Below are positions 1 through 8,412 of a DNA stretch of 64,000 nucleotides, piece after piece; position 1 is the stretch's first letter, and the number at the start of each line of letters is the position of its first letter. The position numbers and the translations under genes were made by a program. The stretch is from NCBI RefSeq assembly GCF_029892785.1, contig NZ_JARXXA010000003.1:1-64000 (forward strand). The letters run 5' to 3'. The notes beneath the pieces are model-generated. The model did not search any database. It was not told where the DNA came from and saw nothing but the letters and a program-made list of their open reading frames with translations. Origin of the DNA: Parabacteroides sp. PH5-46. GTDB taxonomy: Bacteria; Bacteroidota; Bacteroidia; Bacteroidales; Tannerellaceae.

Positions 1-58
1 CAGATAAAGATACTAATTCTTGCAGATATAAACAAGAAATAATCAAACTAATATATTG

Positions 59-490
59 TCAATCAAATAAATGAAATGCTTTTAAGGATAGACTAATTAC
101 AGGATTGCTTATTTCTGCATTGGTACTGAATACGCCTAATTTTGCCCCGGCATCTTCTGTGGTATCAAAGTGATCTTTATATACTACCCATACGAGGAAT
201 GCTCCTAAGGCAGCACCCAGCATTTGGGCGGCAATATACGTACAAACATCGCACCAGGGGAATGTTCCACCAATGGCTAATCCGATGGAAACTGCCGGAT
301 TCAGATGCGCTCCGCTATACGGTCCGGCTACTACCACACCTATAAACACACCCAGCGCCCAGGCTGTTGTAATAACGATCCAGCCTGCGCCATGCCCTTT
401 GGTCTTGTTCAGACAGACATTTGCCACTACGCCACCTCCCATTAGGATTAGTAGCATTGTACCTAATAATTCAGCTATAAATGGAGTCAT
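59..490 (-). pseudogene. glpF: Truncated glycerol facilitator (MIP/aquaporin family)
   Basis: Glycerol uptake channel of the inner membrane, downstream of glpK in the glycerol operon. The 143 residues show the first MIP half: N-terminal helix with AELLGT, the SGAHLNPAV loop carrying the first NPA motif at about residue 64, and a third hydrophobic helix near residues 85-103. GlpF proteins are usually about 240-280 residues with a second half carrying a second NPA-type motif; here similarity stops after NPVISL and the frame ends 13 residues later. None of the three frames in bases 1-58 continues the family. The break looks like replacement of the 3' half, for example by an insertion outside the window, rather than a simple frameshift. 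Probably non-functional as a pore. Confidence 0.8.
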
Positions 491-527
491 GTTATTTAAT
501 TGAATGTTGAACGTTAAAAGTTTAAAA

Positions 528-2042
528 TCATTTTTGTTCGTTTGGCAGCGCCCAGACTCGTGAGCTTCCTACTGCCTTATGCCATTCGGATAGCAACAGA
601 CCGGCTTCGCGTTCTTTCATTTCCGGATTGAAAACCTTGTCCAGCGACCATTGCTCTTTTAACTCGTCGATGTTTTTCCAGTAGTTAACAGCCAGACCGG
701 CCAGATAGGCTGCTCCCAGAGCGGTTGTTTCCAATACTTTAGGCCTTACTACCGGGCAACGACAAATATCTGCCTGAAACTGCATCAGGAAATTATTGGC
801 AATAGCTCCGCCGTCTACGCGTATTTCTTTCGGCTTGGCGTTGAAGTCGTTTTCCATAGCCATTAGTACGTCGTATACTTGATAACAAATACCTTCCAGA
901 GCTGCACGGGTGAGATGTGCGGCTGACGTTCCGCGCGTAATGCCTACGATTGTTCCTCTGGCGTATTGATCCCAATAGGGAGCGCCCAGTCCGGTGAGGG
1001 CAGGCACAAAGTATACGCCTCCGTTGTCGGGAACAGATAAGGCCATTTGTTCGCTGATAGATGCATTGGGTATCAGTCCGATGCCGTCGCGCAACCATTG
1101 GATAGCCGCTCCGCCGACAAAGACGCTTCCTTCCAGGGCATATGTCACCTTGTCACCTATTTTCCATCCGATAGTAGTAAGCAAATGGTTCTGAGACAAA
1201 ACCGGCTTCTCTCCGGTATTGACAATCATGAAACATCCTGTTCCGTAGGTGGTTTTTATCATTCCCTTTTCGATACAAAGTTGTCCGAAAAGAGCTGCTT
1301 GCTGGTCTCCGGCTATTCCTGAGATCGGTATATTTCTTTTGAATACCGGACTGGATGTTTCGGCATACACTTCGCTGCAACTGCCAACTTTGGGCATTAG
1401 TGAGGCAGGTATCGTGAATAAATCCAGTAGTTCCTGATCCCATTGCTGCTGATGTATATTAAATAACATGGTACGCGAAGCATTGGTAATATCGGTGACG
1501 AAGCATTCGCCGCGCGTTAGCTTCCATACCAGCCAGGTGTCAACTGTTCCGAAACAAAGTTCTCCCCGTTCCGCCCGTTCACGTACACCTTTTACATTGT
1601 CCAGTATCCATTTAATTTTGGTAGCCGAGAAGTATGCATCAATGACTAATCCTGTTTTCTGCTGGATATATTCGGCATAGCCTTTTTCCTTTAGTTCTTC
1701 GCAAAAGTCAGACGTCCGGCGGTCTTGCCATACGATGGCGTTGTAAACCGGAAAGCCGGTTTCCTTGTCCCAAACGATAGTCGTTTCCCGCTGGTTGGCA
1801 ATGCCTATACAGGCGATGTGTTCGTCGGTAAGGTCGGCCTTAGCCATTGCCTCTTTGATGACTGTCGATTGTGTATACCAAATCTCATTCGGATCATGTT
1901 CTACCCATCCCGATTTCGGGAAATACTGCTGAAAAGGCTTTTGTGCAAGGGAAATAATATCTCCCTGCCGATTAAAGAGAATAGCCCGTGAAGAGGTGGT
2001 TCCCTGATCGATAGCTAATACGTATTTGTTCTTAAAAGTCAT
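528..2042 (-). CDS. glpK: Glycerol kinase
   Basis: Phosphorylates glycerol to sn-glycerol 3-phosphate with ATP in the cytoplasm (FGGY kinase family). The 504-residue length is normal. The N-terminal phosphate loop reads [14 protein letters not shown] (residues 10-23), [14 protein letters not shown] marks the domain junction and [13 protein letters not shown] and [16 protein letters not shown] follow in the second domain. It lies 10 bases after glpD and 37 bases before the truncated glpF, so the three form one minus-strand operon. No broken motif is visible; the kinase and the dehydrogenase appear intact although the channel gene is not. Confidence 0.96.
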   Translation of the reverse strand: MTFKNKYVLAIDQGTTSSRAILFNRQGDIISLAQKPFQQYFPKSGWVEHDPNEIWYTQSTVIKEAMAKADLTDEHIACIGIANQRETTIVWDKETGFPVYNAIVWQDRRTSDFCEELKEKGYAEYIQQKTGLVIDAYFSATKIKWILDNVKGVRERAERGELCFGTVDTWLVWKLTRGECFVTDITNASRTMLFNIHQQQWDQELLDLFTIPASLMPKVGSCSEVYAETSSPVFKRNIPISGIAGDQQAALFGQLCIEKGMIKTTYGTGCFMIVNTGEKPVLSQNHLLTTIGWKIGDKVTYALEGSVFVGGAAIQWLRDGIGLIPNASISEQMALSVPDNGGVYFVPALTGLGAPYWDQYARGTIVGITRGTSAAHLTRAALEGICYQVYDVLMAMENDFNAKPKEIRVDGGAIANNFLMQFQADICRCPVVRPKVLETTALGAAYLAGLAVNYWKNIDELKEQWSLDKVFNPEMKEREAGLLLSEWHKAVGSSRVWALPNEQK

Positions 2043-2052
2043 ATATTTACCG

Positions 2053-3618
2053 TTAATCGTTGAGTATATAATTGCTGACTAATTGTTTAAAGGCTGTGAG
2101 CTGGGCATCTTTCCAAGCCGGGTCTTTTCCCTGCTCAGCCATGAGTATCTCTGCTACTTGCGGAGCTATTTCCAAGGCTGCACGAGCGTCCATAAAGAGA
2201 ATACGGAGCCTGCGAGCCAATACATCTTCCAGTGTGCAAACCATTTCGTTCCGGATAATCCAGCTTACTTCTCCCACAGTGAAAGGGTAGTGGGTATGTA
2301 GCCGCTCGGACATCTCCGGTGACGAATTGATCAGTTCCCGGATCTCGTCGGCATCTGTCCCGTACACATAGAGTGGGTCGGAAAAGTTAGGATTAGGCTT
2401 TGCTCCGTGAATAGGATATGTCTCGGTAACACAATCGTGCGTTGAGATACGCATATTACGGATAGCAAAGTCTACTGTCTCTTGAGCCATTCTGCGATAG
2501 GTAGTCCACTTGCCGCCAATAATAGAGATCAGGCCGGAATCTTCCCGTATGATCTTATGGCTGCGGGATATCTCTTTGGTTTTCTTTCCTTCACTGCGAG
2601 GAGCAGCCAGCGGGCGAAGTCCGGCAAAGACAGACAGTACGTCGCTGCGCTTGGGAGCGCGGGTCAGGTAATGTCCTGCCGTAGTCAAAATGAAGTTGAT
2701 CTCTTCTTCCAGGGCAACGGGCTCTTCTACAGCTTCCTTCATCAGCGTATCGGTAGTTCCTACCACTACTTTATCATGCCAGGGAACGGCAAAAAGCACA
2801 CGCCCGTCTGAGGTTTTAGGTATCATTATGGCGTAATCGCTTTGCAGGAAAGACATATCCAGGACCAGGTGCACTCCCTGACTGGGACGTACGCTGGGAC
2901 GCTTACCCGGTGTATCCATCTGCAGGATATCATCTGCAAATACACCGGTGGCGTTAATGACAGCTTTTGACTTGATAGTGTACTCCGTATTGGTTTCTTC
3001 ATCCCGAACGCTAACACCGCTTATTTTGCCATCTTCCTTTAACAAACCGGTAACTCTCATGTAATTAAGAACACATGCCCCGGCATCTACGGCTGTTCGG
3101 ACGAGGTTAATACCCAGGCGTGAGTCATCAAACTGTCCGTCATGGTATAAAATTCCGGCTGTTAGCCCTTTCTGACGCAAATTGGGGATTGTCTTTACAG
3201 ACCGCTTGGGACCTATGCACATGGAACGCCCGAAGCGCAGAATACCTGCCATGAAATCATAGAGTACCAGTCCGCAGAAGTAGAAAGGCCCTTCCCACCA
3301 ACGATAGCAGGGAATCAGGAAACGCTGATCTTTTACGAGATGTGGAGCATTTTTGCGCAGGATACCCCGCTCGCGCAAGGCTTCAAAAACAAGTGACACA
3401 TTTCCCTGAGCCAGGTAACGGACACCCCCGTGTACCAGCTTGGTACTTCGGCTGGACGTTGCTTTAGTGAAATCAGACTGCTCGAATAAAGCGACACTAT
3501 ACCCGCGTGTTGTAGCATCAAGCGCCACACCCAGCCCCGTAGCGCCTCCTCCGATCACAATAAAATCAAAAGGCTCTACCCTTGAGGTTAACAGATGAAT
3601 AATGGTTTCGCGCTTCAT
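2053..3618 (-). CDS. glpD: Glycerol-3-phosphate dehydrogenase (FAD-dependent, GlpD/GlpA type)
   Basis: Oxidises glycerol 3-phosphate to dihydroxyacetone phosphate at the inner membrane, passing electrons to the quinone pool. The FAD dinucleotide fold is [21 protein letters not shown] near the N terminus, and [19 protein letters not shown] is the family signature. I chose the ATG at 3618 ([10 protein letters not shown]). The open frame extends 24 codons further to 3690, but that stretch lies inside a hairpin-rich intergenic repeat and is unlike the family. The resulting 521 residues fit this family. First gene of the glp operon. Confidence 0.93.
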   Translation of the reverse strand: MKRETIIHLLTSRVEPFDFIVIGGGATGLGVALDATTRGYSVALFEQSDFTKATSSRSTKLVHGGVRYLAQGNVSLVFEALRERGILRKNAPHLVKDQRFLIPCYRWWEGPFYFCGLVLYDFMAGILRFGRSMCIGPKRSVKTIPNLRQKGLTAGILYHDGQFDDSRLGINLVRTAVDAGACVLNYMRVTGLLKEDGKISGVSVRDEETNTEYTIKSKAVINATGVFADDILQMDTPGKRPSVRPSQGVHLVLDMSFLQSDYAIMIPKTSDGRVLFAVPWHDKVVVGTTDTLMKEAVEEPVALEEEINFILTTAGHYLTRAPKRSDVLSVFAGLRPLAAPRSEGKKTKEISRSHKIIREDSGLISIIGGKWTTYRRMAQETVDFAIRNMRISTHDCVTETYPIHGAKPNPNFSDPLYVYGTDADEIRELINSSPEMSERLHTHYPFTVGEVSWIIRNEMVCTLEDVLARRLRILFMDARAALEIAPQVAEILMAEQGKDPAWKDAQLTAFKQLVSNYILND

Positions 3619-3662
3619 AATATAAAGAATGTGGTACGTTGTACGTAGTATGTGGTAAGCTA

Positions 3663-3700
3663 TAAGGGGTATGTGCTTACTTCTTACCACATACCCCTTA
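3663..3700 (-). terminator. Perfect 13-bp inverted repeat downstream of the PBP gene
   Basis: TAAGGGGTATGTG at 3663-3675 is the exact reverse complement of 3688-3700, with a 12-base loop. It follows the stop codon of the PBP gene (3711) and precedes glpD. A competing pairing exists: 3648-3659 (GTATGTGGTAAG) is the exact complement of 3683-3694, so the two stems exclude each other. It could be a terminator, an attenuator for the glp operon, or a small interspersed repeat. Confidence 0.55.
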
Positions 3701-3710
3701 CCACAAATAT

Positions 3711-6056
3711 TTATTGAAACATCTTATCAATGCCTCCTACATCGGTAGGGATGTTTCGTATGTCTTCTTCGCTATATCCTTTACAAGGATTGGCATATTG
3801 AGACGGAACGTCGAAATTTTCTGTTTCGGAATATCCCAAAGTCTTGTCTGCATATACTTTTTGCATAAAGATGCCATAGATTGGGAGTGCCATGCTGGCT
3901 CCCTGTCCTTCGTTCATGGTGTCGAAGTGGATGGAACGGTCTTCTCCACCTACCCAACAACCTCCCACCAGGCTTGGTGTAAAGGCCATAAACCAGCCGT
4001 CTGAATGATTTTGCGTTGTACCTGTCTTGCCGCCCATCGGCACACGGATGTTGTAGCGGTAGCGGATACGGCTACCTGTTCCGCCATCCATTACGCTCCG
4101 CAGCATGTGCAGTGTTTTATAGGTGGCTTCTTCGGTTAATACATCCTGCATATGCGGATTGAATGTCGCAATAGTATTTCCATATGAGTCTTCAATGCGC
4201 GTAACATACATCGGTTCTACGCGTATACCTTTATTGGCAAAAACAGAATAGGCTCCAACCATCTCGCCCACAGAGATATCAGGCGTACCCAAAGCCAGCG
4301 AAACAACCGGATCTATATTCCCTTTCAATCCGAACGAGTGCAAAAGGCGCACCAAGGTGTAGGGAGAAAGCTGTTTCATCAGATAAGCTGTCACCCAGTT
4401 GGAGGAGTTCTGTAGCCCCCAGTTGATGGTCACCATTTCGCCTACCCGCTTGGCTCCTGCATTCTTGGGAGACCAGGGAGTCCCGTTTTCGTCGGTCAGA
4501 TGCTGCTGCACGTGTAATACCTGGTCACAGGGGCTGAACCCTTCCAGCATAGCCAGGGAGTACAGGAACGGCTTCATGGTTGAGCCGATCTGACGGCGAC
4601 CTCCGTTCACCATATCATACTGGAAATTATTAAAGTCTATTCCTCCTACATAAGCTTTTACATGTCCGGTTCTCGGGTCCATAGCCATAAAAGCAGAGCG
4701 TAGGAAACTCTTATGATAGCGGATAGAGTCCATTGGAGACATAATGGTGTCTACTTGTCCATTCCAGCTAAATACTGTCATCTCTACCGGCTTCTGAAAT
4801 TCCTTCCGTATATTCGCTTCACTCATACCTCCTTTCTTCATACCTCTGTAGCGGTCGGTTTGTTGCATGGAACGGAATAAAATAGTGTCTACTTCTTCTG
4901 TCTTCAATATCCGGGAGAAGGGAGCATAACTCCGTCCTTTCTTTTCCTTAAAGAACGCGGGTTGCAAGTTTTGGCCTATATGTTCGCGAACGGCATCTTC
5001 GGCATATTGCTGCATACGGGCGTCTATGGTTGTATATATCTTTAATCCATCGGTGTATATATTGTAGAAAGATCCGTCTGCCTTTTTGTTCTTATTGCAC
5101 CAGCCATACAGAGGATTCACCTCCCAGGCTGTAGAATCTTCCTGGAACTTCTGACGTTGCCATGCGCCATAGTTCTTCCATTCAGGCTTCTTGGCAGTCA
5201 TCGTCATGCGAAGGTATTCGCGAAAATAAGGCGCCAGCCCTTCTTTATGGTCGAGCCGTGAGAAATGTAGTGTCAAAGGCAAAGCAGACAGTGAGTCGCA
5301 TTGAGCTTTGGTAAGATAATCAGCCTTTTCCATTTGCGACAGAACAACATTCCGGCGCTGACGCGTCCTGTCATTGAATCGTACCGGATTATATAAAGAC
5401 GGATTCTTACACATACCGATCAGTGTAGCAGCTTCTTCTACCTTCAAGCCTCTGGGCGTAGTATTGAAGTAAACCTGAGCTGCCGACTGTATTCCTACGG
5501 CATTGTACAGGAAGTCGAACTTATTTAGATACAGATTAATAATCTCTTCTTTGGTATAATACCGTTCGAGCTTAACAGCTATCACCCATTCGATGGGTTT
5601 CTGAAGCAGACGCTCCAGCATATTATTTACGTTGGGCGAATACAACTGCTTAGCCAACTGCTGAGTAATGGTACTTCCCCCTCCGGCGTTTTTCTGAAAC
5701 AACAATCCTCTTTTGATAATGGCACGAAACAATCCCTGAACATCAATCCCGCTATGCTTGGAGAAACGAATATCTTCCGTAGCAATCAAGGCTTTCACCA
5801 GTTCCGGCGAAAGGTCATTGTAGTTGACCTGGATACGGTTGTCCGAACTGTGCGCATATCGGTTCAGCGTCTTTCCGTCAGCCGAAATAATAAGGGAGGC
5901 GTATTTATCTATAGGATTCTCTAACTGCTCTACTGGGGGCATATAGCCAATAGAGCCTTTGGATATAGCAACAAAGAGAACAACTACTGTCAACATGATA
6001 ACAGCATACAATATCCAAAACCCGAGAATGATATTCTTTTTTACTTTTGATGTCAT
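3711..6056 (-). CDS. Class A penicillin-binding protein (PBP1A-like transglycosylase/transpeptidase)
   Basis: Bifunctional peptidoglycan synthase anchored in the inner membrane; it polymerises lipid II and cross-links stem peptides in the periplasm. One membrane helix lies at residues 8-31. The GT51 domain starts with the catalytic E94-D95-x-x-F98-x-x-H101 motif and continues with GGGSTITQQLAKQLY. The transpeptidase domain has S492-T-M-K495, S551-S-N553 and K677-T-G679, all intact. Length 781 residues is normal. It stands alone between the nucleoside hydrolase gene and the glp operon, with its own promoter-like box upstream. Confidence 0.95.
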   Translation of the reverse strand: MTSKVKKNIILGFWILYAVIMLTVVVLFVAISKGSIGYMPPVEQLENPIDKYASLIISADGKTLNRYAHSSDNRIQVNYNDLSPELVKALIATEDIRFSKHSGIDVQGLFRAIIKRGLLFQKNAGGGSTITQQLAKQLYSPNVNNMLERLLQKPIEWVIAVKLERYYTKEEIINLYLNKFDFLYNAVGIQSAAQVYFNTTPRGLKVEEAATLIGMCKNPSLYNPVRFNDRTRQRRNVVLSQMEKADYLTKAQCDSLSALPLTLHFSRLDHKEGLAPYFREYLRMTMTAKKPEWKNYGAWQRQKFQEDSTAWEVNPLYGWCNKNKKADGSFYNIYTDGLKIYTTIDARMQQYAEDAVREHIGQNLQPAFFKEKKGRSYAPFSRILKTEEVDTILFRSMQQTDRYRGMKKGGMSEANIRKEFQKPVEMTVFSWNGQVDTIMSPMDSIRYHKSFLRSAFMAMDPRTGHVKAYVGGIDFNNFQYDMVNGGRRQIGSTMKPFLYSLAMLEGFSPCDQVLHVQQHLTDENGTPWSPKNAGAKRVGEMVTINWGLQNSSNWVTAYLMKQLSPYTLVRLLHSFGLKGNIDPVVSLALGTPDISVGEMVGAYSVFANKGIRVEPMYVTRIEDSYGNTIATFNPHMQDVLTEEATYKTLHMLRSVMDGGTGSRIRYRYNIRVPMGGKTGTTQNHSDGWFMAFTPSLVGGCWVGGEDRSIHFDTMNEGQGASMALPIYGIFMQKVYADKTLGYSETENFDVPSQYANPCKGYSEEDIRNIPTDVGGIDKMFQ

Positions 6057-6088
6057 ATTTATTTCTTATGCTTCACGAACTCAAACGG

Positions 6089-6096
6089 CAAAGTTA
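6089..6096 (-). promoter_or_regulatory. Bacteroidota -7 box upstream of the PBP gene
   Basis: The minus strand reads TAACTTTG, a perfect TAnnTTTG match, 32 bases before the start codon at 6056. No clear -33 TTTG box is seen. Confidence 0.5.
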
Positions 6097-6108
6097 GTAA
6101 AACATTTT

Positions 6109-7119
6109 TTATTTCATAGGCTGATGCTTCATGTAGTTTTCTATTAAAGCAGTAACTTGCTGTATCGGCATTTTCTCTATCAGCCGGAGGTGATTGCCAT
6201 TCTCGTCCGCTGTCCAGTTGTTTGAGCCTTTCTCATCTGTCAGGGCAATCCTGCCTCTCTCTACATTATAATAAGGCTCATACCCCTTAATGGACACCAA
6301 TACAGCCGTTTGATCCCAACTCATCCGCCCGTTTTTATCTCCTTCCGCCAGGCACAGACGATAGGTATCAACAACCGGACTACCTTCTACATCCATCTCA
6401 ATAACAGACGTGCCGGTTAGAATTTTCTCTCCGATTTCAAATCCGCTAAAGACAATCTCAGTTGGCCATTTGCTGAATACAACAGCTGAAGCCGGAGTGT
6501 CAATATATACATTAAACTCATATCCTTGCGGAAAACCTCCAGCCATCGAAACCAGCCGTTTAACCTTTTGCTTAACCAACTCTTCCCCGTTCAGCGGACT
6601 ATAAATATCCCCTTGCGAAAGGAGCAATCCCGCAAGGTTTGTAAAGAAGCCTACCGTGCAGATCGTAACACTTTGATCGTCCGCTTTGCTTAATAGTTGG
6701 CGATAAACACTCACGGCATCCGGCACATCCGAAGTAGCCTGTACCTTATGTGGATAATGAGCCGGAAGATACTCTGTCCATTTATCCTTATGCCATGTAG
6801 TGAGGTTTGGAGCATTCTCTCCCTTAGGTGCTCCAAGCGGAATATCCGGTCGCCCAAAATACGTATTTAACACATCAATACAAGGAACAACCATCTCATG
6901 ACAATTAGAAGAAAGAGTGGCCAGGATAGTAACCTCTCCGCTGTCTGCCAAAGCATGCAAAAGCGCCATAGCCCCCACATCATCATAGTCAGGCCCCAGA
7001 TCGGTATCAAGGATCAGATTAACAACCTGTTTGCCGGATGTTCCCGTCTTGTCATTACAACCTACACAAACAACAAAACATAGCAATAATAAACAAAACA
7101 CAGCATATTTAACTTTCAT
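6109..7119 (-). CDS. Nucleoside hydrolase lipoprotein (IU-NH family)
   Basis: Inosine/uridine-preferring nucleoside hydrolase family; hydrolyses the N-glycosidic bond of ribonucleosides to base and ribose. The calcium-binding signature DTDLGPDYDD spans residues 38-47. The N terminus is a lipoprotein signal peptide with lipobox V-G-C21, so the enzyme is probably tethered in the periplasm or on the surface rather than cytosolic like the enterobacterial RihABC proteins. 336 residues is typical. Substrate cannot be told from sequence. The start ATG lies only about 8 bases after a -7-like box. The gene is followed by the PBP gene after 52 bases. Confidence 0.88.
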   Translation of the reverse strand: MKVKYAVFCLLLLCFVVCVGCNDKTGTSGKQVVNLILDTDLGPDYDDVGAMALLHALADSGEVTILATLSSNCHEMVVPCIDVLNTYFGRPDIPLGAPKGENAPNLTTWHKDKWTEYLPAHYPHKVQATSDVPDAVSVYRQLLSKADDQSVTICTVGFFTNLAGLLLSQGDIYSPLNGEELVKQKVKRLVSMAGGFPQGYEFNVYIDTPASAVVFSKWPTEIVFSGFEIGEKILTGTSVIEMDVEGSPVVDTYRLCLAEGDKNGRMSWDQTAVLVSIKGYEPYYNVERGRIALTDEKGSNNWTADENGNHLRLIEKMPIQQVTALIENYMKHQPMK

Positions 7120-7184
7120 ACAGACAAAGATTTAAGATTACACAATGAGCAACTAAAAATCAAATATATAATATTATTTTTAAA

Positions 7185-7268
7185 ATCCCACAACTGTTGA
7201 ACACAAGTTCCACAATTGTTGAACACGAATTCAACAGTTGTAGAACATAAGTTCAACAGTTGTGGGAC
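7185..7268. repeat. Array 1: four 18-bp dyads at exact 22-bp period
   Basis: Units begin at 7185, 7207, 7229 and 7251, each 18 bp and near-palindromic (best unit GTTCCACAATTGTTGAAC), separated by the 4-bp spacers ACAA, ACGA and ATAA. The whole block is also a palindrome: 7186-7202 is the exact reverse complement of 7251-7267. It lies 65 bases upstream of the nucleoside hydrolase start and just outside the left end of the integrated element. The same 18+4 architecture and CACAnnTGT core recur at 46470. Function unknown. Confidence 0.85.
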
Positions 7269-7279
7269 TTAATTTGAAT

Positions 7280-7415
7280 CCGTGTAAATTTATAGAGAGA
7301 AATAAGAGAGAAGCTAAGGGGCTAAAAACAAAAAAAGCCGCTTAAATAGCGACTTTCCTTTGTGACCCCGGACGGGCTCGAACCGTCGACCCAATGATTA
7401 AGAGTCATTTGCTCT
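7280..7415. repeat. Left direct repeat of the integrated element (attL core)
   Basis: Bases 7318-7415 are identical to 19180-19277 (98 bp), and weaker similarity extends left to 7280 (19141 in the other copy). The repeat contains the 3' two thirds of a tRNA-Lys gene plus its terminator hairpin (7334-7342 pairing with 7348-7356). Identity ends abruptly at 7415/19277 in the D-arm of the tRNA, which defines the crossover side. The distance between the repeat copies is 11,862 bp. Confidence 0.9.
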
Positions 7416-7467
7416 GCACGCCTACAAAAGCTTCGCTTTCGTACGCCACCAACTGAGCTACAGAGTC
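7363..7467 (-). pseudogene. tRNA-Lys(CTT) copy with 32-nt D-loop insertion (attL)
   Basis: The minus strand folds as the right-hand tRNA-Lys does: acceptor stem (GACTCTG pairing with CGGGGTC, one C-to-T change giving a G-U pair), D stem, anticodon stem-loop CTCTTAA (anticodon CTT) and T arm. A 32-base insert at 7416-7447 sits in the D loop right after AGTTGGT. The part from 7416 rightwards lies on the element side of the repeat, so the element itself supplies this altered 5' half. I treat it as a non-functional attachment-site relic, but the paired arms are all still possible. Confidence 0.75.
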
Positions 7468-7468
7468 T

Positions 7469-7822
7469 TATAATGCTGCGCTTTTTCACTTCTCATTCGT
7501 CTTTCCCCGATGGTTTAACTCACGGTTTAACTGACAGGGTTAAATCAAGAATGATTAATAATAAATTTCATATTTTCTCCTTCACGTTAGAAAGAGCATC
7601 AGAGAGTCCGCCAGCCAATAAAGCTAACGGTAATATCCTTAATGAATGTCTGCTATTTAATATAATAGTATTATGACTGGACTTGTCCTCATAATGCCCT
7701 ATTATGTTATATAGCTTTTAGGCATTCGTTAGGGATATGGAGCCTATAACAGCTACCCTAAAATCTATCCCAAGGAATAGCCACCACTAAAATAGGTATA
7801 AATATCGCTGCTAATAACAAAA
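7469..7822. other. Intergenic left end of the element with integrase arm-like repeats
   Basis: About 350 bases without a convincing gene. It holds the arm-type repeats at 7512-7532 and otherwise AT-rich sequence. A 67-codon open frame (7473-7676) overlaps these repeats and has no visible domain or clear ribosome-binding site, so I do not call it. Confidence 0.5.
7512..7545 (+). promoter_or_regulatory. Left arm-type repeats, probable integrase or excisionase binding sites
   Basis: GGTTTAACT occurs at 7512-7520 and again at 7524-7532 (12-bp period), followed by a degenerate third copy near 7538. The same pair with the same period and orientation occurs at 19107-19127 at the other end of the element. 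Position inside both ends fits arm-type recombinase sites. Confidence 0.6.
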
Positions 7823-8281
7823 CTATCTATAATATAAAGATGAAATGATTTCACCACCAACAATAACTCCTAAAACAATTAGGACTACTTTCAACCATCT
7901 GCTGAAAACATATTCTCTCAAAAATATTGAAAAGAAAAATACCCCCAATAAAAACAGAGCAATTAAGGGTATATAGCTAAAGACTTCGCTTAGTGCTAAT
8001 ACTGTAAAGTACAGAATACAACAACTAATATAAAAGATTCGCTTATGCCTAATATTCTGCTTAACAAACTCATAGCCTATGCATAGGAACATCGAAAACA
8101 GAAATAAGCAAACATTCAAAATAAAACCATATATATTGTAAATTCCAGGTAAGGGAAATATTCTTGCTATAAAATCCAACAAATCAACAGATAAGCATAA
8201 AATAATGAATAATAAAATGCCATACCCTAAGCCTTTTAATATCTTAATAGAAATATTCTTAATTGATTCTAACCGATTCAT
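7823..8281 (-). CDS. Small four-helix membrane protein, unknown function (element cargo)
   Basis: A 152-residue protein made almost entirely of hydrophobic segments: about residues 16-37, 44-68, 78-100 and 103-119, with a further one near 130-147. No signal peptide or enzymatic motif is visible, and I do not recognise a family. It lies at the cargo end of the element, downstream of the lipoprotein gene and in the same direction. A 53-bp dyad at 8336-8388 sits 55 bases before its start, matching one before the lipoprotein gene. A membrane-acting defence or superinfection role is possible but unsupported. Confidence 0.7.
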   Translation of the reverse strand: MNRLESIKNISIKILKGLGYGILLFIILCLSVDLLDFIARIFPLPGIYNIYGFILNVCLFLFSMFLCIGYEFVKQNIRHKRIFYISCCILYFTVLALSEVFSYIPLIALFLLGVFFFSIFLREYVFSRWLKVVLIVLGVIVGGEIISSLYYR

Positions 8282-8335
8282 ATTTAAATTAATAATTCAA
8301 TAATATATCATCATAATCTTCACAACCTCAATATT

Positions 8336-8388
8336 GGGACATTTCTGTATCGGGGTCTATAAAACGGAAATCAACTGATTTTTGTCCC
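8336..8388. repeat. 53-bp dyad, copy A
   Basis: GGGACA at the left end pairs with the TGTCCC at the right end, and the centre reads GGGGTCTATAAAAC. It begins 55 bases upstream of the membrane protein start. Copy B at 9217-9277 has the same ends and centre. Confidence 0.65.
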
Positions 8389-8412
8389 ACTCAACTTTAT
8401 AAAAAGATAGCA

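Noticed and set aside
59-490. Simple frameshift in glpF
   Set aside because: After the divergence point no other frame in bases 1-58 shows MIP-like sequence, so replacement or insertion is more likely than a one-base error.
3619-3690. N-terminal extension of glycerol-3-phosphate dehydrogenase
   Set aside because: The extra 24 codons are read through a hairpin-rich repeat; family N termini match the start at 3618.
7185-7268. CRISPR-like array
   Set aside because: Units are 18-bp palindromes with only 4-bp spacers and diverge from each other; there are no unique spacers of 25-40 bp and no cas genes. The same holds for 46470-46575.
7363-7467. A second functional tRNA-Lys or a tRNA with an intron
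   Set aside because: The 32-base insert is in the D loop, not the anticodon loop, and is far too short for a group I intron; the copy sits exactly at the element junction, so an attachment-site relic explains it better.
7473-7676. 67-codon plus-strand frame
   Set aside because: It overlaps the arm-type repeats, has no ribosome-binding site and no recognisable features.
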